Positions 21,084-33,550 of a stretch of DNA of 64,000 nt are shown here, piece by piece; positions within the stretch are counted from its first letter, which is position 1; each line of letters opens with the position of its first letter. The notes beneath the pieces were generated by a model, which saw only the letters and a list, made by a program, of their open reading frames with translations, was not told the DNA's origin and ran no database searches. The stretch comes from Samsonia erythrinae (lineage in GTDB: Bacteria > Pseudomonadota > Gammaproteobacteria > Enterobacterales > Enterobacteriaceae). The position numbers were made by a program, and so were the translations under genes. The stretch is from assembly GCF_004342665.1 (NCBI RefSeq), contig NZ_SMBY01000012.1, forward strand, positions 1-64,000. Direction: 5' to 3'.

Positions 21084-21911
21084 GTGGCACAAAGAGACTA
21101 CGTCAAACGGGGGCGTTCATCAGGAACGCGTCGGAAAACGACAAATAGCCGGAGAAAAGGCAACGCTTCAGGTGCGTCCAAAACCATGATCGCGCTGGCT
21201 GTCGCCGTGTTGGTCACCTTCGCGGGCGGTCTGTATTTCATCGCTCATAACAAACCCGAAGAGTCGCCCATCCTGCCACACCAGAATACAGGCAAAGGGA
21301 ATGGGCTGCCGCCCAAACCGGAAGAGCGCTGGCGTTATATTAAAGAACTGGAAAATCGTCAGATAGGCGTCGCCACGCCGAAGGAACCTTCCGCTGGCGG
21401 TGAGATTCAGTCGCCGGTACAGTTGACGGATGAACAACGTCAACTGCTGGAACAGATGCAATCAGATATGCGTCGTCAGCCGACGCCGCTTTCCGAAGTG
21501 CCCTATAACGATCAGACGCAGGTTCCGCGCTCACAGGTGACGATTAAGCCATCACCGCAGCCGATAGCGCCTCCGGCTGTCACCGCGCCGCCCGCCGCTC
21601 GTACGCCTGCGGTGACGCAAACCACGCCGGTCGCGCCGAAGCCACAGCCAGCCAAACAGCCTGATGCGCCCAAAGCAGAAAAAACCCAGCGCTGGGCGAT
21701 TCAATGCGGTTCCTTCAAAACGATGGAGCCTGCCGAGTCCGTGAGAGCGCAGTTGGCGTTTGCGGGGTTTGAAAGCCGTATCACCTCTAGCGGCGGTTGG
21801 AACCGTATTATGCTGGGGCCTTATAACAACCGGGCTGCGGCAGACAGCATGCTTAAACGTCTTAAAGGCGCGGGGACATCAAACTGTATCCCGCTAGCCA
21901 GCGGGGGTTGA
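21084..21911 (+). CDS. ftsN: Cell division protein FtsN
   Basis: Late divisome activator: bitopic inner-membrane protein with a periplasmic SPOR domain. The 275-residue product starts with GTG (VAQRDYVKRG). It has a basic cytoplasmic tail, one membrane segment (about residues 34-53, IALAVAVLVTFAGGLYFIAH), the essential helix region PPKPEERWRYIKELENRQ, a short Pro/Gln linker, and a SPOR domain (about 205-275) with a cysteine pair (CGSF, NCIPL). It is about 45 residues shorter than the E. coli protein because the Gln-rich linker is reduced. The stop codon overlaps the hslVU sigma-32 -35 box. Confidence 0.93.
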   Translation: MAQRDYVKRGRSSGTRRKTTNSRRKGNASGASKTMIALAVAVLVTFAGGLYFIAHNKPEESPILPHQNTGKGNGLPPKPEERWRYIKELENRQIGVATPKEPSAGGEIQSPVQLTDEQRQLLEQMQSDMRRQPTPLSEVPYNDQTQVPRSQVTIKPSPQPIAPPAVTAPPAARTPAVTQTTPVAPKPQPAKQPDAPKAEKTQRWAIQCGSFKTMEPAESVRAQLAFAGFESRITSSGGWNRIMLGPYNNRAAADSMLKRLKGAGTSNCIPLASGG

Positions 21912-21936
21912 AAAACCCCACGCTTTCCCCCATCTA
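21908..21936 (+). promoter_or_regulatory. Sigma-32 (heat-shock) promoter of hslVU
   Basis: TTGAAA (21908-21913), 14 bases, then CCCCATCTA (21928-21936) matches the RpoH consensus (CTTGAAA, 13-15 bases, CCCCATNT). It begins at the ftsN stop codon and lies about 175 bases upstream of hslV, leaving a long leader. E. coli hslVU is a known RpoH operon. Confidence 0.8.
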
Positions 21937-22000
21937 TAACATCAATGTGCCCCGAGTCATGTGGGCAGTGCCGGGCAGATAAGCATCGAGAGCAGGCAGT

Positions 22001-22027
22001 GTGAGGCGTTGTAAACGTTCGCCTCAC
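22001..22027 (+). other. Stem-loop in the hslVU leader
   Basis: GTGAGGCG pairs perfectly with CGCCTCAC around an 11-base loop, followed by CCTGTTTTTCC. It lies inside the mRNA leader predicted from the sigma-32 promoter. It could stabilise the message, as a leader stem-loop is thought to do in E. coli, or act as an attenuator given the T run. Confidence 0.6.
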
Positions 22028-22109
22028 CCTGTTTTTCCTGTGATGGGCGCGAAATCGTTGGCATTGCGTATGACGCGGGGAGTCTTTTTCTTTAAACGGG
22101 GACCGACTC

Positions 22110-22640
22110 GTGACAACAATTGTAAGCGTACGCCGCAACGGCCATGTGGTCATTGGCGGTGATGGACAAGCCACTCTGGGCAACACCGTCATGAAAGGCA
22201 ACGTGCGTAAGGTACGTCGCCTCTACAATGACCGCGTTATTGCGGGTTTCGCTGGCGGGACAGCGGATGCCTTCACCCTCTTCGAACTGTTTGAACGTAA
22301 GCTGGAACTGCATCAGGGCCATCTGGTGAAAGCCGCCGTCGAACTGGCAAAAGACTGGCGCACCGACCGTATGCTGCGCCGGCTGGAAGCGTTGCTGGCG
22401 GTGGCGGATGAAAACGCCTCGCTGATCATTACCGGCAATGGCGATGTCGTACAGCCTGAGAATGATCTCATCGCCATTGGTTCCGGCGGCCCTTATGCAC
22501 AGGCGGCGGCCCGTGCCTTGCTGGAAAACACTGAACTGAGCGCCCGCGATATCGTCGAGAAATCTCTGGGGATTGCCGGCGACATTTGTATCTACACCAA
22601 CCAGTTCCACACGATAGAAGAATTAGCCTCCAAGGCGTAA
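22110..22640 (+). CDS. hslV: ATP-dependent protease subunit HslV
   Basis: Proteolytic core of the HslVU (ClpQY) complex, related to proteasome beta subunits. The 176 residues begin [21 protein letters not shown] after the initiator, so Thr2 is the N-terminal nucleophile once the initiator is removed. The start codon is GTG, preceded by [26 protein letters not shown] and the [15 protein letters not shown] segment match E. coli. hslU follows after 9 bases. Confidence 0.97.
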   Translation: MTTIVSVRRNGHVVIGGDGQATLGNTVMKGNVRKVRRLYNDRVIAGFAGGTADAFTLFELFERKLELHQGHLVKAAVELAKDWRTDRMLRRLEALLAVADENASLIITGNGDVVQPENDLIAIGSGGPYAQAAARALLENTELSARDIVEKSLGIAGDICIYTNQFHTIEELASKA

Positions 22641-22649
22641 GGATCAACC

Positions 22650-23981
22650 ATGTCTGAAATGACCCCACGCGAGATAGTCAGCGAACTCGACAGCTATATT
22701 ATCGGCCAGAATAAAGCGAAACGCGCTGTCGCCATTGCGCTACGTAACCGCTGGCGCCGTATGCAGTTGGACGACGCGCTGCGTCATGAAGTGACGCCGA
22801 AAAACATTCTGATGATCGGCCCGACCGGTGTGGGTAAAACCGAGATAGCCCGCCGTCTGGCGAAGCTCGCCAACGCGCCGTTTATCAAAGTGGAGGCGAC
22901 CAAATTCACCGAAGTCGGCTATGTCGGTAAGGAAGTCGACTCCATCATCCGCGATCTGACGGATTCTGCGATCAAAATGGTGCGTCACCAGTCCATCGAA
23001 AAAAATCGCTTCCGCGCGGAAGAGATGGCGGAAGAACGCATTCTGGACGTACTGATTCCACCCGCGAAAAACAACTGGGGACAGGCGGAAAGCGCACAGG
23101 AGCCATCCGCCGCACGTCAGGCCTTCCGCAAGAAACTGCGTGAAGGCCAGTTGGATGATAAAGAAATTGAGATCGATCTGGCTGCCGCGCCGATGGGCGT
23201 CGAAATCATGGCGCCGCCGGGCATGGAAGAGATGACCAACCAGCTACAGTCCATGTTCCAGAATCTGGCGGGCCAGAAACAGAAAGCCCGTAAGGTCAAG
23301 ATCAAAGAAGCCTTCAAGCTGCTGGTGGAAGAAGAAGCGGCCAAGCTGGTGAACCCCGAAGAGCTGAAACAGCAGGCGATTGACGCCGTTGAACAGCACG
23401 GTATCGTGTTCGTCGACGAGATTGATAAAATCTGTAAGCGCGGTGAGAGCTCAGGGCCGGATGTCTCGCGCGAAGGCGTCCAGCGCGACCTGTTGCCGCT
23501 GGTCGAAGGCTGCACTGTCTCCACCAAGCACGGTATGGTCAAAACCGACCATATCCTGTTTATCGCTTCCGGCGCGTTTCAGGTTGCCAGCCCGTCCGAT
23601 CTGATTCCAGAATTGCAGGGGCGACTGCCTATCCGCGTGGAGTTACAGGCGCTGACGACAGAAGATTTCGAACGCATCCTGACGGAACCGAGCGCCTCGT
23701 TGACTGAACAGTACAAAGCGCTGATGGCGACCGAAGGCGTAGAGGTTTCATTTACCGCCGACGGCATCCGTCGTATCGCCGAAGCGGCATGGCAGGTCAA
23801 TGAAAGCACCGAAAACATCGGCGCGCGCCGTTTGCATACCGTGATGGAGCGATTGATTGAAGAGGTGTCTTACGACGCCAGCGAAATGAACGGCCAAAGC
23901 GTTGTCATTGACGCTGAATATGTCCGTAATCATCTGGATGAATTAGTCGCAGATGAAGATCTAAGCCGATTTATCTTATAA
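22650..23981 (+). CDS. hslU: ATP-dependent unfoldase subunit HslU
   Basis: AAA+ hexameric ATPase that unfolds substrates and feeds them to HslV. The 443 residues equal the E. coli length. Walker A is [17 protein letters not shown] (about residues 56-72), the pore motif is [10 protein letters not shown], Walker B is [10 protein letters not shown] (about 250-259), and sensor 2 is in [14 protein letters not shown]; the C-terminal tail DEDLSRFIL inserts into HslV in the family. A strong terminator follows at 24012-24040. Confidence 0.97.
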   Translation: MSEMTPREIVSELDSYIIGQNKAKRAVAIALRNRWRRMQLDDALRHEVTPKNILMIGPTGVGKTEIARRLAKLANAPFIKVEATKFTEVGYVGKEVDSIIRDLTDSAIKMVRHQSIEKNRFRAEEMAEERILDVLIPPAKNNWGQAESAQEPSAARQAFRKKLREGQLDDKEIEIDLAAAPMGVEIMAPPGMEEMTNQLQSMFQNLAGQKQKARKVKIKEAFKLLVEEEAAKLVNPEELKQQAIDAVEQHGIVFVDEIDKICKRGESSGPDVSREGVQRDLLPLVEGCTVSTKHGMVKTDHILFIASGAFQVASPSDLIPELQGRLPIRVELQALTTEDFERILTEPSASLTEQYKALMATEGVEVSFTADGIRRIAEAAWQVNESTENIGARRLHTVMERLIEEVSYDASEMNGQSVVIDAEYVRNHLDELVADEDLSRFIL

Positions 23982-24011
23982 TCCGTTTTCGCGGATCGCA
24001 CGATTAACGGT

Positions 24012-24040
24012 AAAGTGGGAGGCGCAGGCCTCCCACTTTC
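24012..24040 (+). terminator. Terminator of hslVU
   Basis: AAAGTGGGAGGC pairs perfectly with GCCTCCCACTTT (12 bp) around GCAG, followed by CATTTCT, 31 bases after the hslU stop. Confidence 0.85.
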
Positions 24041-24124
24041 ATTTCTGACGCCGCCATCACTGACTTTTTTGTTTATAAACGGATGATTCACCCAATGAAT
24101 CGTCAATAAAAATTGAAGCACACC

Positions 24125-25646
<1,522 letters not shown>

Positions 25647-25727
25647 TATCATTGGATTGTCAGAGACAGGCGACGACCGCGAAGGCGTTTGTCACCACAT
25701 ACTGATACGCTCAAAGCACACGGGTAT

Positions 25728-25782
25728 GAATCTCATCCCTGAGATTCGCCCTATCAGGGCCGTCGCCAGCGACGTTCAGGCG
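25728..25782. repeat. Short dispersed repeat, copy 2 of 2
   Basis: Same inverted repeat as at 8549 (GAATCTCA-TCCC-TGAGATTC, 25728-25747) followed by a related GGCCG/GACGTT segment. A further inverted pair, TATCAGGG and CCCTGATA, spans about 25752-25795 next to it. It lies in the gap between convergent rraA and zapB and might double as their terminator. Confidence 0.6.
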
Positions 25783-25863
25783 CGTTCCCCTGATACGGCC
25801 TTTTATCACCGCGATCGCTCAGTGAAACGGACATTTCAAATCGCCGGACAAGCAACGGTTCGC

Positions 25864-26103
25864 TTAGACCTCTTCCATTTTGCCTAGCAGCGCGCGCAGA
25901 CGCTCTTGCCACGCCACCTGTTCTTCTTTCAACTGCTCGTTCTCGCGCACCAGCGCTTCACGCGAACCCGCTGCCGCCTGAACATCCTGCGACAGCGCAT
26001 TGTTCTGCTCTTTCAGCTCTTCAATTTCCATTTGCAACAGCGTGATAGTATCAATCGCCTGCTGAACTTTCGCTTCCAGCTTTTCAAACACTTCAAATGA
26101 CAT
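25864..26103 (-). CDS. zapB: Cell division protein ZapB
   Basis: Small cytoplasmic coiled-coil protein that joins the Z ring through ZapA and links it to MatP. All 79 residues fit one coiled coil ([35 protein letters not shown]), matching E. coli ZapB. The ribosome site AAGGGG-type sequence precedes the ATG. Divergent from glpF with a long regulatory gap. Confidence 0.95.
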   Translation of the reverse strand: MSFEVFEKLEAKVQQAIDTITLLQMEIEELKEQNNALSQDVQAAAGSREALVRENEQLKEEQVAWQERLRALLGKMEEV

Positions 26104-26671
26104 TCTTCAAACCCCTTTTAATCGCAACAAGGCAAAGATCGGTTAACGCTGGCTTTCAGATTCTGCGCACCAACAGCCAATGGCGCCGTTTCGTCCAGCC
26201 GTAAACGTAATCCTGACCACGGGACGGCTGGCAAGGCAGACCATAGCGAAATTGTATGTAGCCAATGGCACCCTGTCTAGCGCATATCCCCCACCCGGCG
26301 AGTGTGGCAGCTTTTCCGGCTTAACACTATCAGTACAAACTGAAAAATGGGCGATACGCAGCAAACCATAAGCAGTATTGACTAAAAAGCAGGCAAAAGA
26401 ACGGTGGAAACAGATTCATCCCCGCGCCGCACAAACAAACAGGTTAAAAAATTTTCTATTCGATAACATTAAGCGTTTGAGAAACGCCATACCATGTCAT
26501 TTTCTAAGCGAATACGCTCATTTATTTGACGAACAACACACATTTTAATTTCGATATTTCTCGTTTTCGAACATTAACGATAAATTCACATCATTAATAC
26601 ATTTAGAATAGAGGATGCCGCAAGACGGCCCCTTAAAACCGCAACTCTCTACGTTACCAGCAGGAAAAAAT
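26104..26671. other. Non-coding region between zapB and glpF
   Basis: About 570 bases without a supported gene. The left part (26130-26400) should hold the zapB promoter; the right part (26440-26600) is AT-rich and holds GlpR-like operators. Short open frames here lack ribosome sites and recognisable protein sequence. Confidence 0.6.
26519..26575 (+). promoter_or_regulatory. GlpR-like operators upstream of glpFKX
   Basis: The site at 26556-26575 has a perfect right half TTTTCGAACATT and a partial left half against the GlpR consensus ATGTTCG-N4-CGAACAT. A weaker second site with GACGAACAA lies at 26519-26538. In E. coli GlpR represses glpFKX when glycerol 3-phosphate is low. I found no convincing CRP site. 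Confidence 0.6.
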
Positions 26672-27511
26672 ATGAGCCAAGCAGAACGTTCTACGCTAAA
26701 AGGCCAGTGCATCGCTGAATTCCTCGGCACCGGTCTGCTGATTTTCTTCGGTGTCGGCTGCGTTGCCGCGATGAAACTGGCGGGCGCCAGCTTTGGACAA
26801 TGGGAAATCAGCATCATCTGGGGGCTCGGGGTCGCGATGGCAATCTACCTGACCGCCGCCATTTCCGGTGCTCACCTCAACCCGGCAGTGACCATCGCCC
26901 TGTGGCTGTTTGCCTGCTTTGATGGACGTAAGGTCGTGCCTTATATTCTGGCGCAGATCGCCGGTGCATTCTGTGCCGCGGCGTTGGTCTACGGTCTGTA
27001 TCACAGCCTGTTTGTGGATTTTGAACACGCCAACAATATGGTACGAGGCAGCACGGAAAGTCTGGATTTAGCCGGTATTTTCTCTACCTACCCGAATCCG
27101 CACATTTCCGTCATTCAGGCATTACTGGTTGAAACCGTCATCACGGCCATTTTAATGTGCCTGATCCTGGCGCTGACCGATGACGGCAACGGTATCCCAC
27201 GCGGTCCGCTCGCTCCGCTGCTCATCGGTATTCTGATTGCCGTCATCGGTGCGTCCATGGGGCCGCTGACCGGTTTCGCCCTCAACCCGGCGCGTGATTT
27301 CGGTCCCAAACTGTTCGCGTTCCTGGCAGGCTGGGGGAATGTGGCCTTTACCGGCGCACGCGAGATCCCTTACTTCCTGGTTCCTGTCTTCGGCCCCATT
27401 ATCGGTGCCTGTCTGGGCGCCTTCGGCTATCGCGCATTAATCGGGCGCAATCTGCCATGCGATGTGTGCGACCCCAATACAGAAACTGCCACACGTCGTG
27501 AAAGCCGTTAA
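26672..27511 (+). CDS. glpF: Glycerol facilitator GlpF
   Basis: Inner-membrane aquaglyceroporin. The 279 residues have six membrane helices plus two half-helices with the NPA motifs: SGAHLNPAVTIALW (about residues 62-75) and GFALNPARDFGPK (about 201-213, with the selectivity-filter Arg). The start at MSQAERSTLKG follows AGGAAAA; the upstream in-frame ATG (26615) lacks support. First gene of glpFK(X). Confidence 0.96.
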   Translation: MSQAERSTLKGQCIAEFLGTGLLIFFGVGCVAAMKLAGASFGQWEISIIWGLGVAMAIYLTAAISGAHLNPAVTIALWLFACFDGRKVVPYILAQIAGAFCAAALVYGLYHSLFVDFEHANNMVRGSTESLDLAGIFSTYPNPHISVIQALLVETVITAILMCLILALTDDGNGIPRGPLAPLLIGILIAVIGASMGPLTGFALNPARDFGPKLFAFLAGWGNVAFTGAREIPYFLVPVFGPIIGACLGAFGYRALIGRNLPCDVCDPNTETATRRESR

Positions 27512-27517
27512 ACTTAA

Positions 27518-29077
<1,560 letters not shown>

Positions 29078-29087
29078 TCCGCCATGG

Positions 29088-29114
29088 CGGGCGCGCCTGT
29101 CGCGCCCGTTTTTT
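29088..29114 (+). terminator. Terminator after glpK
   Basis: CGGGCGCG pairs with CGCGCCCG around CCTGT and is followed by TTTTTT, 11 bases after the glpK stop. Confidence 0.88.
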
Positions 29115-29174
29115 CCTCTCGTTCAACCGCCGCCCTTCCCCCGTGTGATAAAATCCCCGCCCACATCCTCATGG

Positions 29175-29265
29175 CGATCGTTTAAGCACCGAGATACCGG
29201 GGCGACCACGGTGCGGCATCCCTGCGGGAACCTCATCACCGAGTTTCCCCTGAATCCGGGCTTAA
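29175..29265 (+). repeat. Dispersed ~90-bp repeat, copy 1 of 2
   Basis: Shares about 85 percent identity by eye with the reverse complement of 51275-51369. Common blocks include GATCGTTTAAG, GATACCGGGG, CCACGGTG, ATCCCTGCGGGAACCTCATC and GTTTCCCC, with TTAAG-like ends. CACGGTG and CACCG(T/A)G arms with a TCCC-TGC-GGGA tip can fold into a hairpin. It lies between the glpK terminator and glpX. Confidence 0.8.
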
Positions 29266-29317
29266 AGTGGCTAACATGAGGCCAACTCTTTTCCCGATCG
29301 ATAACAGACAGGTATTT

Positions 29318-30328
29318 ATGAAACGTGAATTAGCCATCGAGTTCTCGCGCGTCACTGAAGCAGCCGCGCTGGCAGGCTATAAGTGGTTAGGTCGTGGCGA
29401 TAAGAATGCCGCCGACAACGCCGCCGTACAGGCGATGCGAATCATGCTGAATCAGGTCAACATCAACGGTCAGATTGTCATCGGCGAAGGGGAAATCGAC
29501 GAAGCGCCGATGTTGTTCATCGGCGAGCAGGTCGGCACCGGTCAGGGCGATGCCGTGGATATCGCCGTCGACCCGATTGAAGGCACACGAATGACGGCGA
29601 TGGGCCAGGCGAATGCGCTGGCGGTATTGGCCGTCGGCGAAAAAGGCGCGTTTCTGCACGCCCCGGATATGTACATGGAGAAGCTGATCGTCGGTCCGCA
29701 AGCGAAAGGGGCGATTGATCTCAACCTGCCGCTGGCGGACAACCTGCGTAATGTCGCGATCAAGCTGGGTAAACCGCTCAGCCAGCTCACCGTGATTACG
29801 CTGGCCAAACCGCGACACGATGCCTGCATCGCGGAAATGCAGCAGTTGGGGGTGAAAGTGTTCGCCATTCCAGACGGCGACGTGGCCGCCTCGATCCTCA
29901 CTTGCATGCCGGACAGCGAAGTTGACGTGCTGTACGGCATCGGTGGCGCGCCGGAAGGGGTGATCTCGGCTGCCGTGATCCGCGCGCTCGACGGCGATAT
30001 GCAGGGGCGTCTGCTGGCACGTCATCAGGTCAAAGGTGATAACGCGGAAAACCGCCGCATCGGTGAAAGCGAATGGGTACGCTGTCAGCAAATGGGGATC
30101 GCAGTCGGTAGCGTCTTGAAGCTCGATGACATGGCGCGTAACGATAACGTGATATTCTCCGCGACCGGCATCACCAAAGGCGATCTGCTCGACGGGATCG
30201 CGCGCAAAGGCAATATGGCCACCACGGAAACGCTACTGATCCGCGGCAAATCCCGCACGATCCGCCGCATTAAATCTACGCACTATCTGGATCGTAAGGA
30301 TCGCTCACTGCACGAATTTCTGCTGTAG
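29318..30328 (+). CDS. glpX: Fructose-1,6-bisphosphatase class II GlpX
   Basis: Metal-dependent gluconeogenic phosphatase. The 336 residues carry the family motifs GEGEIDEAPML (about residues 57-67), AVDPIEGTRMTAMGQ (about 83-97) and the Lys/Glu-rich C-terminal IGGAPEGVISAAVIRALDG. The start at MKRELAIEFSRV matches E. coli; an upstream ATG 17 codons earlier is not conserved. Third gene of the glp cluster, separated from glpK by a terminator and a dispersed repeat, so it may use its own promoter. Confidence 0.95.
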   Translation: MKRELAIEFSRVTEAAALAGYKWLGRGDKNAADNAAVQAMRIMLNQVNINGQIVIGEGEIDEAPMLFIGEQVGTGQGDAVDIAVDPIEGTRMTAMGQANALAVLAVGEKGAFLHAPDMYMEKLIVGPQAKGAIDLNLPLADNLRNVAIKLGKPLSQLTVITLAKPRHDACIAEMQQLGVKVFAIPDGDVAASILTCMPDSEVDVLYGIGGAPEGVISAAVIRALDGDMQGRLLARHQVKGDNAENRRIGESEWVRCQQMGIAVGSVLKLDDMARNDNVIFSATGITKGDLLDGIARKGNMATTETLLIRGKSRTIRRIKSTHYLDRKDRSLHEFLL

Positions 30329-30338
30329 CAGGCTCGCC

Positions 30339-30383
30339 ACGGCAAACTGCTTGTTTAACAGTTGTTAATAAATAGCGTATCTT
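30339..30383 (+). promoter_or_regulatory. fpr promoter with possible SoxS box
   Basis: TTAACA (30355-30360), a 17-base spacer and TATCTT (30378-30383) make a good sigma-70 promoter about 50 bases before fpr. ACGGCAAACTGCTTGTTTAA (30339-30358) fits the loose SoxS/MarA box (A-N2-GCA-...-AAWW) and touches the -35, the class II position. E. coli fpr is SoxS-activated; the box here is a candidate only. Confidence 0.55.
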
Positions 30384-30431
30384 AGGCGCTCGGGTATCGG
30401 CGTCTAACGATAGCAACAGGAGCAACAAAAT

Positions 30432-31178
30432 ATGGCTGAATGGGTGACAGGCAAAGTGATTCAGGTGGAAAACTGGACCGAGAGTCTGTTTAGCATTCGG
30501 GTTCACGCGCCTACCGATTCATTCACCGCCGGGCAGTATGGCAAGCTGGCGCTGGAAATTAATGGCGAAAAAGTGCAGCGCGCTTATTCCTATGTGAATG
30601 CGCCCAGCGATCCCACACTGGAGTTCTATCTGGTGACCGTGCCGGAAGGCAAACTCAGCCCCCATCTGCATGCGCTACGGCCCGGTTCGGAAATCATGCT
30701 CGTCAAAGAGGCCGCGGGCTTCTTCGTACTGGAAGAAGTTCCGGACTGTGACACGCTATGGATGCTGGCGACAGGCACGGGCATCGGCCCCTATCTGTCG
30801 ATTCTTCAGGAAGGCAAGGATCTGGAACGTTTTAAAAACATCGTACTGGTTCACGCCGCCCGATTCTCGCGCGATCTAAGCTATCTGCCGCTGATGCAGC
30901 AATTACAGCAGCGTTACCACGACAAACTGCGTATCCAAACGGTGGTCAGCCGGGAAGAAGAGGTCGGTTCGTTAACCGGGCGTATTCCCGCACTGATCGG
31001 CAACGGCGCGTTGGAAGCGGCCGTGGGCCTGCCGATCGATGCTGAGACAAGCCACGTGATGCTATGCGGTAACCCGCAGATGGTTCGCGATACTCAGCAG
31101 TTGCTGAAAGAAGAGCGGAAAATGACCAAACACCTGCGCCGCAGGTCCGGTCATATCACGGCAGAGAACTATTGGTAA
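30432..31178 (+). CDS. fpr: Ferredoxin/flavodoxin-NADP+ reductase Fpr
   Basis: FAD enzyme that reduces flavodoxin and ferredoxin with NADPH, supporting radical-SAM enzymes and oxidative-stress repair. The 248 residues match E. coli Fpr: FAD-binding RAYSYVNAPSD (about residues 50-60), NADP-binding GTGIGPYLSILQEGKDLERF (about 113-132), VVSREEEVGSLTGRIPALI and the C-terminal ENYW ending in Trp that stacks on FAD in the subfamily. Confidence 0.97.
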   Translation: MAEWVTGKVIQVENWTESLFSIRVHAPTDSFTAGQYGKLALEINGEKVQRAYSYVNAPSDPTLEFYLVTVPEGKLSPHLHALRPGSEIMLVKEAAGFFVLEEVPDCDTLWMLATGTGIGPYLSILQEGKDLERFKNIVLVHAARFSRDLSYLPLMQQLQQRYHDKLRIQTVVSREEEVGSLTGRIPALIGNGALEAAVGLPIDAETSHVMLCGNPQMVRDTQQLLKEERKMTKHLRRRSGHITAENYW

Positions 31179-31193
31179 AATGAGCGCAACCCA

Positions 31194-31616
31194 TCAGAGG
31201 CGGAAGCGAAACGGCGCCGCCTCTGCGCCAAAGCGGTTTTCCCCTTTTGTCCCCAGAAAAACGCCGCAGTCAAGCAGCGTCATCACTACAATCAGGATGG
31301 GCAGAAACCGGCCAATTCCCCAATGCCAGAGGGAAGAGAACATCGTCCAGTTGCCCGCCGCCAGCACCCACGCGACGACGAGCAGCAGCGCCCACCAGCC
31401 GCTCTTGTTACGATCATGAAGTCGCTTTACGACGATCGCCGCCGTCGGCCACAGCAACACCACCAACCCGAAAGCCGTGGACTGCGTATCCAGCCAGCGC
31501 TGGCCGGATAACGTAAACAGTACCGCCATCAGCGCCAGCCAAATGGCCATCCAGAGCCAGAAATCACGACGGCCAATCCGGCCTTTAAACGAGAAGCACC
31601 ACTGCTGTAATGTCAT
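31194..31616 (-). CDS. yiiR: DUF805 membrane protein YiiR
   Basis: Small inner-membrane protein of unknown function. The 140 residues contain the DUF805 opening WCFSFKGRIGRRDFWLW (about residues 5-22), three to four hydrophobic segments and KRLHDRNKSGWWALL (about 62-76). ATG 31616 is preferred to a GTG four codons upstream because the AGGG site would be too close to the GTG. Convergent with fpr, as in E. coli. Confidence 0.88.
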   Translation of the reverse strand: MTLQQWCFSFKGRIGRRDFWLWMAIWLALMAVLFTLSGQRWLDTQSTAFGLVVLLWPTAAIVVKRLHDRNKSGWWALLLVVAWVLAAGNWTMFSSLWHWGIGRFLPILIVVMTLLDCGVFLGTKGENRFGAEAAPFRFRL

Positions 31617-31820
31617 TAATGATAACACCCTGAATTGTCAGCCTGTCTGGCCATCGTCATCCGTATTTTATTCGGATTGATTTTACCCCAACCCGGCGAT
31701 GAACCCGCAACCTTTACGCGATTTTGGGCAACGAAGCACAATTTTTGACAACGACGTGCAAATGCCGCTTTAATTGCCGTTATCGGCCTGAACCTCTCCT
31801 GAAGTGACTGACCTATCCTT

Positions 31821-32417
31821 ATGACACGAAAACGCATCGCCTCACTGTTAATTTTATCATCGCTGGCGCTGTACCTACCCCATGCGGGGGCCGATCCGAC
31901 GTTTCCGCCGAAAACCGCCGCCAATGCGCCATACCTGCTGGCGGGTGCGCCAACCTTCGACCAGACCATCACCCAGTTCCGAACACGCTATAACCTGAGT
32001 AACCCGACGCTGCCGATTGGCGAATTTCGCGTTGTCGATACCGGCATCGCCAGCACGCTGACGCGCGCGGCCAGCCGGATTAACGACACGCTGTACGCTT
32101 CAACGGCGCTGGAAAAAGGCACGGGGAAAATCAAAACGTTGCAAATCACCTGGCTGCCAAAGCAGCAGAGCGAACAAGAAACGGCGGCACGCCGTAAGCA
32201 GGCTATCGGCTATATGGCAGCGCTGGCGCGCGCGTTCACCCCCGCGCTGACAGAAGAACAGAGTGTGAAAAAAATTGCCGAACTGCTGGAAAAAGGCAAA
32301 GGCCAACGTATTTATCAGCAAACGGAAGGGGCTTTGCGTTATGTGGTTGCAGATAGCGGTGAAAAAGGGCTAACGTTTGCTGTTGAACCGATTAAGCTAA
32401 CGTTATCCGAACCGTGA
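31821..32417 (+). CDS. yiiQ: Periplasmic DUF1454 protein YiiQ
   Basis: Secreted protein of unknown function: signal peptide (RIASLLILSSLALYLPHAGA) then a 170-residue DUF1454 domain. PYLLAGAPTFDQTITQFR, INDTLYASTALEKGTGKIK and GALRYVVADSGEKGLTFAVE closely match E. coli YiiQ. Lies between yiiR (divergent) and tpiA (codirectional), the E. coli neighbourhood. Confidence 0.88.
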   Translation: MTRKRIASLLILSSLALYLPHAGADPTFPPKTAANAPYLLAGAPTFDQTITQFRTRYNLSNPTLPIGEFRVVDTGIASTLTRAASRINDTLYASTALEKGTGKIKTLQITWLPKQQSEQETAARRKQAIGYMAALARAFTPALTEEQSVKKIAELLEKGKGQRIYQQTEGALRYVVADSGEKGLTFAVEPIKLTLSEP

Positions 32418-32520
32418 TCAACACAGTAATTAATGACGAAAAACAGAGCCACGGCTACGTTTCGTCTCTATACTGTTGGCAGGTCATATTGCCAGATGGC
32501 AGTACGCTTTTATTCATTAA

Positions 32521-33327
<807 letters not shown>

Positions 33328-33366
33328 ACGTTCAGAAGAAACGGGCGAGCAAGCATTCGTCCGATC

Positions 33367-33405
33367 AAAAAGCCGGTTCACGCTATCGCGCCAACCGGCT
33401 TTTTT
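33367..33405 (+). terminator. Terminator of tpiA
   Basis: AAAAAGCCGGTT pairs with AACCGGCTTTTT around a 14-base loop and ends in a T run. Confidence 0.88.
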
Positions 33406-33550
33406 AGCATTTCACCACGTAGATTGCTTTCGTTCAGAAACCATCCAGCAGAAAATCGAGGGCATCTGAACGATAGCCGTCAGGCCGTGTTCCTTGTGTG
33501 ACGGGCGTTCCCTGCCCGCCATATCCTGAAGCCATAAGCGATGGAGGTCG

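Noticed and set aside
24113-24124. TTG start for menA four codons upstream
   Set aside because: The ATG at 24125 has better spacing to GAAG and matches the family start.
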